A stretch of 64,000 nucleotides of DNA from Gemmatimonadaceae bacterium. Lineage in GTDB: Bacteria; Gemmatimonadota; Gemmatimonadetes; Gemmatimonadales; Gemmatimonadaceae. The notes beneath the pieces were generated by a model. The model ran no database searches, was not told the origin of the DNA, and was given only the letters and a program-made list of their open reading frames with translations. The stretch covers positions 186,001-250,000 of the forward strand of contig JABAQJ010000001.1 of assembly GCA_019186945.1 (NCBI GenBank), written 5' to 3'. Made by a program: the position numbers and the translations under genes. Each line of letters opens with the position of its first letter. Position 1 is the stretch's first letter. Shown here piece after piece: positions 51,420 through 59,536 of the stretch.

Positions 51420-52358
51420 ATGCGTGGCGCGACCCGGGTTGCCATGAGCGCCACCGTGCTGTTCCTGGCGGTCACGGCCACAGCCCAGCGTCCCGGAGCA
51501 TCGTGGCCGTGCTTGCGCTTGGCCTTCGACGCATGGTCTCCTCCGCTCGACTGGGCATCAGCCGGTCACGCGGCCGATTCCAGCGCCAGCGGCAAGGCCG
51601 CACGTCGCCTCCGCGACTCGATCTTTCTCCAGCAGCCCGGTTCCGCCGCCGACGGCATGGTATGGGACGAGAAGTCAGCGGGGCGCCGCCTCTTCGTATT
51701 TCCGGCTTGGTGGCCAGCCGGTATCAGCATCGAGTTCGACAGCGCGACCCTGACCCGCGACACGCTCCAGGGCGTGGCCGAGGCGATAGTGGCGGATGGC
51801 GATGCGCGACGGTCCACCGCGCGGGTTCGGGCGTTACGCGTCGACTGTGGCGGCAGTCGTCAGGGAGAGTCCGGCCGAAGCGCCGGCGCCAATAGCCAGT
51901 CGATCACAGCGTCCCGCTCCTGGGACGGTCACCGCAGCCGCATGGTCAATCACGTAGTTGCCCGCTATGCCAACGGGCACGTCCTCAAGGGGACGAGCCT
52001 CGACGTCGATCCGAAGCGAACGACCTTTCACGTCCGCACGCCAGACGGCAAGATGGTTGACGTTGCAATGGCCGATCTCAAGGCTCTCTTCTTCGTCCGG
52101 TCTCTCTCCGGCGACTCCGTACGTAAGGACAGCCACGATATTGCGCCGTCAGACGCGCGGCTGCGTGGCGCCCGCTTGGTCGAAGTCAAGTTCAAGGACG
52201 GCGAGAAGATTACCGCCTTGGCGCTCCGCTATCCTCCCAATCAGGCGTTCTTCTTCCTCACACCAGTGGACGTGGGTGGCAACAACATCCGCATTCTGGT
52301 CAACGGAGGGTTCGTCGAGTCGATCGCCGTGGTAAAGGTGCCCGCCGTCCCTGTTTGA
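51420..52358 (+). CDS. exported protein with C-terminal DUF6982-like domain
   Basis: 312 residues from ATG 51420 with a signal peptide (cleaved near TATAQ). The mature N-terminal half of about 150 residues has the Gemmatimonad-style exported pattern WWPAGISIEFDSA. The second half, from about residue 175, reads VVARYANGHVLKGTSLDVDP, LKALFFVRSLSGD and GARLVEVKFKDGE. That is the shape of the DUF6982 domain, which elsewhere occurs alone or at the end of signalling proteins. A role in binding or sensing is possible, but nothing is established. The domain call is from memory of the pattern. Confidence 0.6.
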   Translation: MRGATRVAMSATVLFLAVTATAQRPGASWPCLRLAFDAWSPPLDWASAGHAADSSASGKAARRLRDSIFLQQPGSAADGMVWDEKSAGRRLFVFPAWWPAGISIEFDSATLTRDTLQGVAEAIVADGDARRSTARVRALRVDCGGSRQGESGRSAGANSQSITASRSWDGHRSRMVNHVVARYANGHVLKGTSLDVDPKRTTFHVRTPDGKMVDVAMADLKALFFVRSLSGDSVRKDSHDIAPSDARLRGARLVEVKFKDGEKITALALRYPPNQAFFFLTPVDVGGNNIRILVNGGFVESIAVVKVPAVPV

Positions 52359-52674
52359 CTGCGGCGAGTTCCTGGTGCGCGAAGAGCGTCGGAAGGCAGA
52401 GTCGCGCGCCCGTCGTTCGTCGGCGGGTTGTTCGGAGCACAGCAAAGTGAAGAGGACGTGATCGGCGACCCCGGCGAGCGGCAGCAGTAGGGCGGTGCGG
52501 CGAACGCCGGGCGATGGGTGCGAGGGCCCGGACAAAGCCAAGAGAGACAGAGATCCGACTTCTGTACGGGCTTCACGCCGGGCATTAGCGTCTATCCAGT
52601 GAGGCGCTGGCCGGTGCTGACGACTACTCCTGTGAGACAGGCGCCGACCGACCTCGATACCCAGGAGTGATCGA
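52359..52674 (+). other. 316-bp intergenic stretch upstream of the YpfJ-type peptidase
   Basis: No gene that I can support. Open frames here have no family look and run antisense to the neighbouring exported-protein gene. The only useful signal is an AGGAG Shine-Dalgarno at 52663-52667, seven bases before the ATG at 52675. I see no strong palindrome or terminator for the upstream gene. Confidence 0.5.
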
Positions 52675-53556
52675 ATGCGCTGGACGCCGGGAAAACGAAG
52701 CAACGATCTCGAAGATCGCCGGGGAATGGGTACTGCCGGAGGGGGAGGTGGCGGCATGCGGGGAGTCGGCTTCGGGCGGATGGGGCTAGGTGGGATGGTC
52801 GTCCTGCTCATCCTGAGCCTCGTCTTCAAGCAGGACTTCTTCAGCTTGGCCGGTTCTGCCGTTGGCAGCGGTCCGCAGGCCGCAGGACAGGCCAATGCTC
52901 CGCTGCAGACGACGCCCCAGGAAGAGCGGGAAGTGGACTTCGTGTCGTTCGTACTCGATGACGTGCAATCGACATGGGCGCGGATCTTTCAGGCGCAGGG
53001 CCAGAGTTGGCGTAACGCGCGACTCGTCCTGTTCCGCGATGCAACGGAGACGGCCTGCGGGTTCGGCGAGTCGGCGAGCGGACCGTTCTATTGTCCCGGC
53101 GACCAGAAGGTGTACATAGACCTTGGTTTCTACGAGGAGCTGCAACGGCGCTTCGGTGCCCCCGGCGATTTCGCACAGGCCTACGTGCTGGCTCACGAGA
53201 TCGGCCACCATGTCCAGAATCTGCTCGGTACGGATGCCCAAGTCCGCCGGATGCAACAGTCGAATCGCGGTGCCGCCAACGCGCTATCCGTTCGATTGGA
53301 GTTGCAGGCCGACTGCTACGCAGGCGTTTGGGCTAACTCGACCGCCAGCCGCAATATTCTGGAGAGCGGCGATGTCGAAGAAGGACTGGGTGCGGCTGCT
53401 GCTGTGGGCGACGATCGCCTGCAGAAAATGTCGACGGGGCGCGTGAATCCCGATGCCTTTACGCATGGATCGTCGCGCGAACGCGTCGACTGGTTCCGTC
53501 GCGGCTACCAGAGCGGGAATCCCGCCGACTGTAACACGTTCCAGGGCGTCGGCTGA
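52675..53556 (+). CDS. ypfJ: YpfJ-type neutral zinc metallopeptidase
   Basis: 293 residues. The Arg-rich, glycine-rich N-terminus (two short glycine runs) leads to a single membrane helix at about 36-52 (MGLGGMVVLLILSLVF). A zincin domain follows with the zinc motif HEIGHH near residue 174, downstream ELQADCYAGVWA providing the third ligand region, and Cys residues in ETACGF, FYCPGD and PADCNTF that may pair. This matches the YpfJ/PF04228 family of predicted neutral zinc metallopeptidases. The catalytic domain probably faces the periplasm. A good AGGAG ribosome binding site supports the ATG. Confidence 0.92.
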   Translation: MRWTPGKRSNDLEDRRGMGTAGGGGGGMRGVGFGRMGLGGMVVLLILSLVFKQDFFSLAGSAVGSGPQAAGQANAPLQTTPQEEREVDFVSFVLDDVQSTWARIFQAQGQSWRNARLVLFRDATETACGFGESASGPFYCPGDQKVYIDLGFYEELQRRFGAPGDFAQAYVLAHEIGHHVQNLLGTDAQVRRMQQSNRGAANALSVRLELQADCYAGVWANSTASRNILESGDVEEGLGAAAAVGDDRLQKMSTGRVNPDAFTHGSSRERVDWFRRGYQSGNPADCNTFQGVG

Positions 53557-53596
53557 CGTCCGTTTACGGCGAGGGCTCCAGCCCACAACCCGAGCC

Positions 53597-54412
53597 ATGC
53601 GTGTCACGCTCCTGCTGAATCGCGACCTGCATGCGTGTGTCGCACTCAACCTGCTTCTGCCGGCGCTGATGCGCCACGAGACGTCCATCTGGCTCTCGGA
53701 GACTGTTGCGCGACCCCACCTGATTCCACACGCTCTGACGACGCTGGCAGCAGCTGAGCGCACCATCCCGACCACCGTCGTCTGGCCGCTCGCTGACCGC
53801 GTCGCCGACAGCGGAGACTGTCTGGGTTCGTTCGAGCGGTGCGCCGCACGGCTGGGTACCGTCGCCAGAACGCTCGACGAGCCGAATTCAACCGAGGGTT
53901 TGGCCACGCTCCGCGACGCGCGTCCCGATGTGATAGTGAGCATCCGCTACAGTCGGATACTCGGTGCGGCTGCTATCGCCATTCCCCGATTCGGAGTGTT
54001 GAATCTGCATTCTGGTCAACTTCCCAAGTATCGGGGCGTCGTTGCCACGTTTCGGGCGCTCCTGCTGGGCGATCCCGAAATCGGATGCACACTCCACCGG
54101 ATCGTGGATGCCGAAATCGATACTGGTCCGATCGTCGGTATTGCCACGCGGAGGGTAGAGGGTCAGGCTGTGCTGTTCGACGCCATCCAGAGCGTGTATC
54201 CCTCGGGGTGTGCGATGATAGCTGACGCGCTCGATCGACTGGAATGCGGGAAGCCGCTCGCGATTACGGTCGCGGGCGCGGGCGGCGCGTACTACACGTG
54301 GCCGACAGATGCTGACGTTGCCGAGTTCCTCTCGCGCGGTCACCAGGTGGTCGAGTTGAGCAGTTACGCCCGACTGCTCGCGCGCTTCGTCCCGTCGTCC
54401 AAACAGACGTGA
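53597..54412 (+). CDS. stand-alone formyltransferase-fold protein
   Basis: 271 residues from ATG 53597. The 10-formyl-THF transferase core is clear in FGVLNLHSGQLPKYRGVV, giving the catalytic Asn and His, and in DAEIDTGPIVG, giving the catalytic Asp. The Asn-His-Asp triad is therefore intact. The N-terminus (MRVTLLLNRDLHACVALNLL) is unlike methionyl-tRNA or GAR transformylases, and there is no C-terminal tRNA-binding domain. It could be a sugar-amine formyltransferase or an amino-acid-modifying enzyme. No nucleotide-sugar gene is adjacent, so the acceptor remains open. Confidence 0.82.
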   Translation: MRVTLLLNRDLHACVALNLLLPALMRHETSIWLSETVARPHLIPHALTTLAAAERTIPTTVVWPLADRVADSGDCLGSFERCAARLGTVARTLDEPNSTEGLATLRDARPDVIVSIRYSRILGAAAIAIPRFGVLNLHSGQLPKYRGVVATFRALLLGDPEIGCTLHRIVDAEIDTGPIVGIATRRVEGQAVLFDAIQSVYPSGCAMIADALDRLECGKPLAITVAGAGGAYYTWPTDADVAEFLSRGHQVVELSSYARLLARFVPSSKQT

Positions 54413-54428
54413 CGAAGGGGTTATCGAG

Positions 54429-54902
54429 ATGCGTACTACGATCGCGATGGGTCTTGTCGCCGTGGTGGTCCTGGGATGCGGTTCATCCCGAACCCCCGTG
54501 GCGAGCGGCCCCTTCAGGTGCCCGTCGCCCGCTCCCGGCAGCGTCTCATACGGTTGTGCGCTGGTAACCGGTATCGTGGTGGGGCCGTCCGGTCAGCCAC
54601 TGGATGGCATTTCGGGCGCCGTCCGGGCCACGGACGCCTGCGGATGCCGTCACGTCGCGATCCCCGTGGACAGCGTCGGCAGATTCTCGATCACGATTCA
54701 GCGGACGCTTCAGCCGCCAACCACGAATCCGGACACGGCGACGATCGCGATCTATGCTGGCGCCACCGCGGCCAGGTATCCACGTTCGGTCACCGGCGAT
54801 CCGTATTTCGACACCGCCAGTGTGCTGCTTCGGTTCGCCAGTGTCGGTTCGATCGCCGAGCAGTACGCCGTGCAGCTGAGGATCCTCTTTCCATCGCTGT
54901 AG
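54429..54902 (+). CDS. small lipoprotein with beta-sandwich domain
   Basis: 157 residues. The signal peptide ends VVVLGCGSS, a good lipobox, so it is probably an acylated lipoprotein. The rest is beta-rich: GIVVGPSGQPLDGISGAVRA, then a Cys pair (DACGCRH), then VDSVGRFSITIQ. This resembles a carboxypeptidase-regulatory-like or transthyretin-like fold. Such domains mediate binding in exported proteins. Seventeen bases follow the formyltransferase gene, so co-transcription is likely; the functional connection is unclear. Confidence 0.65.
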   Translation: MRTTIAMGLVAVVVLGCGSSRTPVASGPFRCPSPAPGSVSYGCALVTGIVVGPSGQPLDGISGAVRATDACGCRHVAIPVDSVGRFSITIQRTLQPPTTNPDTATIAIYAGATAARYPRSVTGDPYFDTASVLLRFASVGSIAEQYAVQLRILFPSL

Positions 54903-54973
54903 CCCATTCCGCGGGCGCCGCCGGCACGACGCGTCCGGCGTTTTCAGCTCACTCACTTGCCGGAGCAGGCCGC

Positions 54974-55309
54974 ATGAAAGCATCGCACGTAACCATGTCG
55001 ATGACGATCGACGGGCATCGGATCGAGGAGACGTTAGGCGTCGTCCGCGGTATCGTGGTTCGGTCGCGATCCGTCATCGGGAGCATTGGCGCCAGGCTCC
55101 AGACGCTCGTCGGGGGCAACATCACGCTGCTGACCTCCCTCTGCGAGCGCGCGCGTGCAGAGGCGTTTGCGCAGATGATCGAGCATGCGGAACTGCTTGG
55201 CGCCGACGGCATCATCTGTGTGCGCTACGACGCCACCGAAATCCTTCCCGGGGTAACCGAAGTCCTTTGCTACGGCACGGCCGTCAAGACCGCGTCGCAC
55301 GGTGCGTGA
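54974..55309 (+). CDS. YbjQ/UPF0145-family protein
   Basis: 111 residues from ATG 54974, preceded by GGAGCAGG. The family look is clear: GVVRGIVVRSRSVIGSIGA, then LCERARAEAFAQMIEHAELLGADGIICVRYD, then VTEVLCYGTAV. YbjQ-like proteins form dodecamer-like rings with a hydrophobic N-terminal contribution; the biological role is unknown, though heavy-metal or envelope links have been proposed. Its last eight bases overlap the start of the PepSY membrane-protein gene, so the two are translationally coupled. Confidence 0.85.
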   Translation: MKASHVTMSMTIDGHRIEETLGVVRGIVVRSRSVIGSIGARLQTLVGGNITLLTSLCERARAEAFAQMIEHAELLGADGIICVRYDATEILPGVTEVLCYGTAVKTASHGA

Positions 55310-56834
55310 CGTCGTGAGCCGGAGGCGCAGCGCTGTCGTGATGAACCTGTGGGTCGGGATCGCGATCCGCATCATGACCGTAATCTGGTTCGTGAGCGGG
55401 ATGGCGATGATGTACCACACCGGTCCGGCGTTCACTGCCCAAGAGCGGCTGCAGGCGCTGAAGCCGGTCACGCTCGGCCCATTGGATACGCTGATCGACT
55501 TCGCGACGGCTCGGCGCGCACTTCCACGAGGTACGGCGGTGACTCGTGCCAGGGTGATGAACATGGACGGGCGCGTCGTCTATGCACTGTACGCCGAAGA
55601 TGGTGAGCACCTGCTGGGGCTTGGGCTGGTGGATGCCAGCGACGGAAGACTCCTCTCGCCGATATCTGCCGAGCAAGCCGCTCGTACGGCGCGCGCGAGT
55701 CAGAGCTTTTCGGGCGACGCTGCGGTCGAGTTGCTGGTGCGTGGCGACCGGTACTTCATGGGGGCGGAGGCGAGGGGAGACTTCCCGGTATATCGGGTCG
55801 CGTTCGCGGATGCCGGCAAGACCTCCGTGTACGTGAGCGCCCGGACCGGCGAGACCGTGGCTCGGGTCGATGGTCGAGCGCGCGCGACAACGTGGATCGG
55901 GGTGGTGCCTCATCGCCTGTACTTCCAGGCGTTGTGCTACGATCGCTTCGAGATGTGGTTGTGGCTCGGCATGCTCGTTCCCGGTGCAGCGATGGCGATC
56001 GCTATCGCCGATGTGGTCATGGGGCTGATACGGGTCGTCTCCGCACATCGGGACGGCGGCCAACCGACCGGATACAATGACGAACCGAGGTGGCTCCATC
56101 TGTTCGGTGTCGTGGGCGGTGTCCTGGTGTTCATGTGGACGTTGAGCGGGATGCTGAAGGCGACTGGTGCGTCGGCGACTCCTTCTCCAACGGTTCTTGC
56201 GCGCGCACGTGGGGACACGACTGTCTGGGCGCACCCGACGTTGCAGGTGACGAATGCCGTGCGGCGCGTCCTTGCCACGGCACCTGGCGACTCGGTGCTG
56301 GCGGTCGACCTGTTGCGGGCCGACGATCGGAGCGGGTACCTGGTGCTCCTGCAGTCCGGGTCGCGCGTCTGGGTGGATGCGATCACGGGAGCGATGCGAC
56401 GCGGGATCGATCGACGCGAGGCGGAGCGTGTGGCACGGCATCTGCTTCAGACTGCCGCGTCAGTCGTAGCTGCCGAGTACAAGGCGGAAGCGGATGCGTT
56501 CCATCGTACGACCGGCGATCGGGAGCCGCGGCTGCCGGCGTGGCGTGTTGCGTTCGCGGACGATGCGCGGACATCCGTTTACCTCGATCCCGCGACCGCG
56601 TTACCGACGGCCGTCGTCGACGACGGAGTTCGCCGATGGGGATGGTGGCGAGACCGGTTGCACTCGCTCGATTTCCCTGTATTGGCGAAGAAGCGGCCGC
56701 TCCGGGAAGCTGTGATACTGCCGTTGATGCTGATCGGAACCGCTTGGAGCCTGGTCGGGGTCTGGCTATCCGGTCGGCATCTGTGGCGGTGGCGAGCGCC
56801 TGCGCAGAGGGAGCGGACTGGGGAGTCACGTTAG
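55302..56834 (+). CDS. PepSY-associated membrane protein
   Basis: 510 residues, with membrane segments at about 13-37, 212-245, 265-290 and 470-495, and two extracytoplasmic PepSY-like regions. The architecture is that of PepSY_TM proteins, which include siderophore/ferric-reductase-like proteins. Candidate haem-ligand His residues are MYHTG near helix 1, VPHRLYFQ before helix 2 and LHLFG before helix 3. Sequence repeats between the two periplasmic halves (VYRVAFADAGKTSVYVSARTGE and AWRVAFADDARTSVYLDPAT) show an internal duplication. GTG start at 55302 overlaps ybjQ; ATG 55341 is an alternative. Iron reduction is an inference only. Confidence 0.8.
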   Translation: MRDVVSRRRSAVVMNLWVGIAIRIMTVIWFVSGMAMMYHTGPAFTAQERLQALKPVTLGPLDTLIDFATARRALPRGTAVTRARVMNMDGRVVYALYAEDGEHLLGLGLVDASDGRLLSPISAEQAARTARASQSFSGDAAVELLVRGDRYFMGAEARGDFPVYRVAFADAGKTSVYVSARTGETVARVDGRARATTWIGVVPHRLYFQALCYDRFEMWLWLGMLVPGAAMAIAIADVVMGLIRVVSAHRDGGQPTGYNDEPRWLHLFGVVGGVLVFMWTLSGMLKATGASATPSPTVLARARGDTTVWAHPTLQVTNAVRRVLATAPGDSVLAVDLLRADDRSGYLVLLQSGSRVWVDAITGAMRRGIDRREAERVARHLLQTAASVVAAEYKAEADAFHRTTGDREPRLPAWRVAFADDARTSVYLDPATALPTAVVDDGVRRWGWWRDRLHSLDFPVLAKKRPLREAVILPLMLIGTAWSLVGVWLSGRHLWRWRAPAQRERTGESR

Positions 56835-57043
56835 GCACCGGGGTGTGCTGTCGCGTCACTGCCGGATGAGTGTTCGCGTGCCGTCGATGAGCTAGCCGTC
56901 GATGACGGTGCGGGCTATCTTCACATGCCGCGCGACAATTCGAGCGCCGACGTGCCCACGCCTCGATTCGCTTCATGCTGCCGTACACCTCACAACGCCA
57001 GGTTCACCGCTCACGCAGCCGGCACGGTGGAGTGCGCGTCGGT

Positions 57044-57757
57044 ATGAAGCGGTTCCTCGTGGCGGCTCGGCAGTGGGATGTGGACACCGTTCTTGCGGGT
57101 TTGAGTGCGCATCCGGAGTTCGCGACGGCCACGGACCGACAGGGGCGGACGGCGTTGCATATCGCGGCAACCAGCGATGTTCGTCGTGCCCGGCGTCCCG
57201 CATCCGCGTCGATCGCCGTCGCGCGTGCCCTGCTCGATCATGGCGCGAACATCGACGCGGTCCAGCCGATCTGGGACAATGGCGAACTGTTCCCCGCGCA
57301 TCCGCTGTGGCATGCCGTGGCGCGTGGAGGGAATCGTGCACTTGCCCGTTTTCTTCTCAGGCGCGGCGCAAATCCGGACTTCTGCTTCTGGGCGGTAGTG
57401 TGGAGCGATGACCTGGCCACTGCGCGGCTGCTGGGCGAACGACACGCCGACGTAAACCTGCGTTTCCGTGGCGAGACACCCCTGTTGTATGCAACGCGAT
57501 TGCGCCGGACACGAATGATGCGCTGGCTGCTGCAGCACGGAGCAGACGTGAACCTGGCAGACAACAACGGTCGTTCACCACTCTTCCACGCGCTCCTTCG
57601 GCGCCACCCGCTCGCCGAGTTGCGAATACTCCTCGACGCGGGCGCATCCTTGACGATGCGGGCTGCGGATGGGTCGACGCCGCTCTCTGTCGCGGGAAAG
57701 AGACTCGCGGCCTTCCTGCGGTCCGGGTTGGCGCAGGAACACCGGCCGACCTCATGA
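57044..57757 (+). CDS. ankyrin-repeat protein
   Basis: 237 residues from ATG 57044. It begins with a helix-rich cap (MKRFLVAARQWDVDTVLAGL), then shows about six ankyrin repeats: DRQGRTALHIAATS, ARALLDHGANIDAV, ARFLLRRGANPDF, GETPLLYATRLRR, LLQHGADVNLADNNGRSPLFHAL and ILLDAGASLTMRAADGSTPL. Soluble; no catalytic domain or signal peptide. It probably binds a protein partner. Its stop overlaps the following GNAT start in an ATGA, so an acetyltransferase may act with it. A gap of about 210 bases separates it from the PepSY gene. Confidence 0.9.
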   Translation: MKRFLVAARQWDVDTVLAGLSAHPEFATATDRQGRTALHIAATSDVRRARRPASASIAVARALLDHGANIDAVQPIWDNGELFPAHPLWHAVARGGNRALARFLLRRGANPDFCFWAVVWSDDLATARLLGERHADVNLRFRGETPLLYATRLRRTRMMRWLLQHGADVNLADNNGRSPLFHALLRRHPLAELRILLDAGASLTMRAADGSTPLSVAGKRLAAFLRSGLAQEHRPTS

Positions 57758-58290
57758 CCGTCAGGTTGCGAACGGCGCGGCTCGATCTGACGCCGTTCGG
57801 TACATCCGACCTCGACCACTTTCACGCGCTCAGCGTCCAGCCAGGCGTCCGTCGCTATCTATGGGACGACGAGGCCATCTCGCTCGACCGCGCGCGCGAA
57901 ACGCTGGAAGCGAACGAACGTCTCTGGGCGGAGCGTGGATTCGGACTGTTCGCGCTTCGCGTGCGCGAGCACGTGGAACCGATCGGCTACGCCGGTCTCT
58001 GGGAAATGCCTGGTCGTGCCGTCGCTGAACTGCTCTATGCGTTAGGTATGGACTGGTGGCATCGTGGCTACGCCACGGAGGCGTCGCTGGCGATCATGCA
58101 GGACGCCGTATCGCGGCTAGGGCACCCGAAGATCGTTGCCAGCACGGACGCGCCGAACGAAGCGTCGATTCGTGTGCTGCACCGCCTGGGCATGACGCCA
58201 GTGCGGCGCGGCGTGGCCGCCGGGCTCGATATCGTCTTCTTCGAGATCGCCGCGACAGATGTGCTGTCCGATCCAGCGTCCAGCCCTTAG
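57754..58290 (+). CDS. GNAT acetyltransferase, RimJ/RimL type
   Basis: 178 residues. The fold shows LRTARLDLTPFGTSDLDHFHAL, ERGFGLFALRVREHVEPIG, ELLYALGMDWWHRGYATEA (the acetyl-CoA pyrophosphate loop) and STDAPNEASIRVLHRLGM, the RimJ/RimL-like signatures. The substrate may be an N-terminal amino group or a small amine; sequence does not decide. Coupled by ATGA to the ankyrin gene. One of two GNAT genes that flank the channel-like gene, all on the same strand with almost no spacing. Confidence 0.9.
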   Translation: MTVRLRTARLDLTPFGTSDLDHFHALSVQPGVRRYLWDDEAISLDRARETLEANERLWAERGFGLFALRVREHVEPIGYAGLWEMPGRAVAELLYALGMDWWHRGYATEASLAIMQDAVSRLGHPKIVASTDAPNEASIRVLHRLGMTPVRRGVAAGLDIVFFEIAATDVLSDPASSP

Positions 58291-58297
58291 GCGGCCT

Positions 58298-58678
58298 ATG
58301 CGAACCCGTCAGTCTCGCGTCAGCGTGCTGGTCACCAAGCCTCTTGCACCCCGCAGCGTGTATCTGTGGCGCGTCTTGCGGGGATTCGCGATCGCCGGTG
58401 GGGCGGTGGCGGCCGGGCTGCTGATCGGCGCCATCGGGTATCATCTGACCGAGGGGCTTTCCTGGCTCGACGCGATGCTGAACGCCGCGATGCTGCTTGC
58501 CGGCGAGGGGCCAATGGCACCGCCTCACACTACGTCCGGCAAGGTGTTCGCGACCGTCTATGCTCTATTCAGCGGAGTTCTCTTCATCACCGCTGTCTCC
58601 GTTCTTCTGGCTCCGGTGGCGCATCGCTTCCTGCATCGGCTTCATCTGGAGATCGCTGTTGACGAGGACGAGGCATGA
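58298..58678 (+). CDS. two-helix potassium-channel-like protein lacking the selectivity filter
   Basis: 126 residues. Helix 1 at about 27-48, a pore-helix-like stretch (GLSWLDAMLNAAMLL) and helix 2 at about 78-100 (GKVFATVYALFSGVLFITAVSVLL), followed by a His/Arg-rich tail. Spacing and residues match the Ion_trans_2 layout, in which the pore helix is followed by TVGYGD. Here the filter position reads AGEGPMAPP. Conduction of potassium is therefore unlikely; it may be a structural or sensor derivative. The identity as a channel relative is inferred from pattern. The gene is wedged between two GNAT genes and overlaps the second. Confidence 0.65.
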   Translation: MRTRQSRVSVLVTKPLAPRSVYLWRVLRGFAIAGGAVAAGLLIGAIGYHLTEGLSWLDAMLNAAMLLAGEGPMAPPHTTSGKVFATVYALFSGVLFITAVSVLLAPVAHRFLHRLHLEIAVDEDEA

Positions 58679-59208
58679 TTGCCGGTCCCCTCGGGAGCGC
58701 GTTGTCGGTGCGGACGATAGCGGGGGCCGGCGAAGCCGAGACCTGTGCACGGATCATGGCGACGAGCGAACCCTGGATTACGCTCGGTCGCGGCTACGAC
58801 GCCTCGCTTGCGGCGGTCAGTGACCCGGATCGGGAGGTATTGGTTGCCGTCCATGGAGGCCGCGTCATCGGCTTCGCTGTCCTGGCGATGCGCGGAGGAT
58901 TCGCCGGGTACGTGCAAGCGATCGGCGTGGATGCAGGATACAGGTCGCTGGGCGTGGGGCGGGCGCTCCTGACGCGCATCGAGGAGCGAGTCTTCGCCGT
59001 GACGCCCAACGTCTTCCTCTGTGTGTCCTCGTTCAACCTGCGCGGCCGCGCTTTCTACGAGGCGAACGGATACCGGCACGTGGGCACCATCGAGGACTAC
59101 GTCGTTGCCGGGCACGACGAGTTGATCATGCGGAAGACGATGGGACCGATGGCCACATTCAGGCCGGCCGATCGCGCGCCGACGTCCGATGTTCCGGGTC
59201 AGCCGTAG
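58675..59208 (+). CDS. GNAT family N-acetyltransferase
   Basis: 177 residues. Motif A is clear: AIGVDAGYRSLGVGRALLTRIEERV, with R-x-x-G-x-G/A binding acetyl-CoA. Later, VSSFNLRGRAFYEANGYRHVG is motif B. A Met-rich AVLAMRGGFAGYV strand precedes motif A. The substrate is unknown. The ATG overlaps the channel-like gene by four bases, so all four genes from the ankyrin gene onward appear to form one transcription unit. A stretch of about 330 bases without a gene follows. Confidence 0.9.
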   Translation: MIAGPLGSALSVRTIAGAGEAETCARIMATSEPWITLGRGYDASLAAVSDPDREVLVAVHGGRVIGFAVLAMRGGFAGYVQAIGVDAGYRSLGVGRALLTRIEERVFAVTPNVFLCVSSFNLRGRAFYEANGYRHVGTIEDYVVAGHDELIMRKTMGPMATFRPADRAPTSDVPGQP

Positions 59209-59536
59209 TCGGCCCGGATTTTCCGCCCGTCGGCAGGCATGGAGTCGGGATCGGCGTCAGGCACTCGCTGCCCCGTCGCGCGGCGTGACCGTGGTCTGCA
59301 TGACGAGCGGCATGCCGGCATGCGTTCACCGCCCCCGGGAGACTGCCTAGCGACGGTTGCAGACCTAACGTCTGTCTGCCTTACGACGCCTAGCGAGAGC
59401 GCGACGGGGGGGGGCGCGAACTGACGCCGAATCGCTTATACTGTGACGGTCGCCGGTCTGTCTGCCGCCGGCGCGAAGGCCCTCACCCCGCCGCTTATCG
59501 TCCGTTCCGCGAAGGCGGCACTTCCGGATTCCTCTC
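59209..59536 (+). other. 328-bp intergenic stretch with palindrome, G9 run and -10-like element
   Basis: No gene that I can support. It holds a perfect 14-base palindrome GCATGCCGGCATGC (59310-59323), one CGTTAGG word in reverse (59364-59370), a run of nine G (59406-59414) and TATACT at 59437-59442. The last could be the -10 element for the AP2-like gene about 95 bases downstream, but no -35 at normal spacing is evident. Confidence 0.45.
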
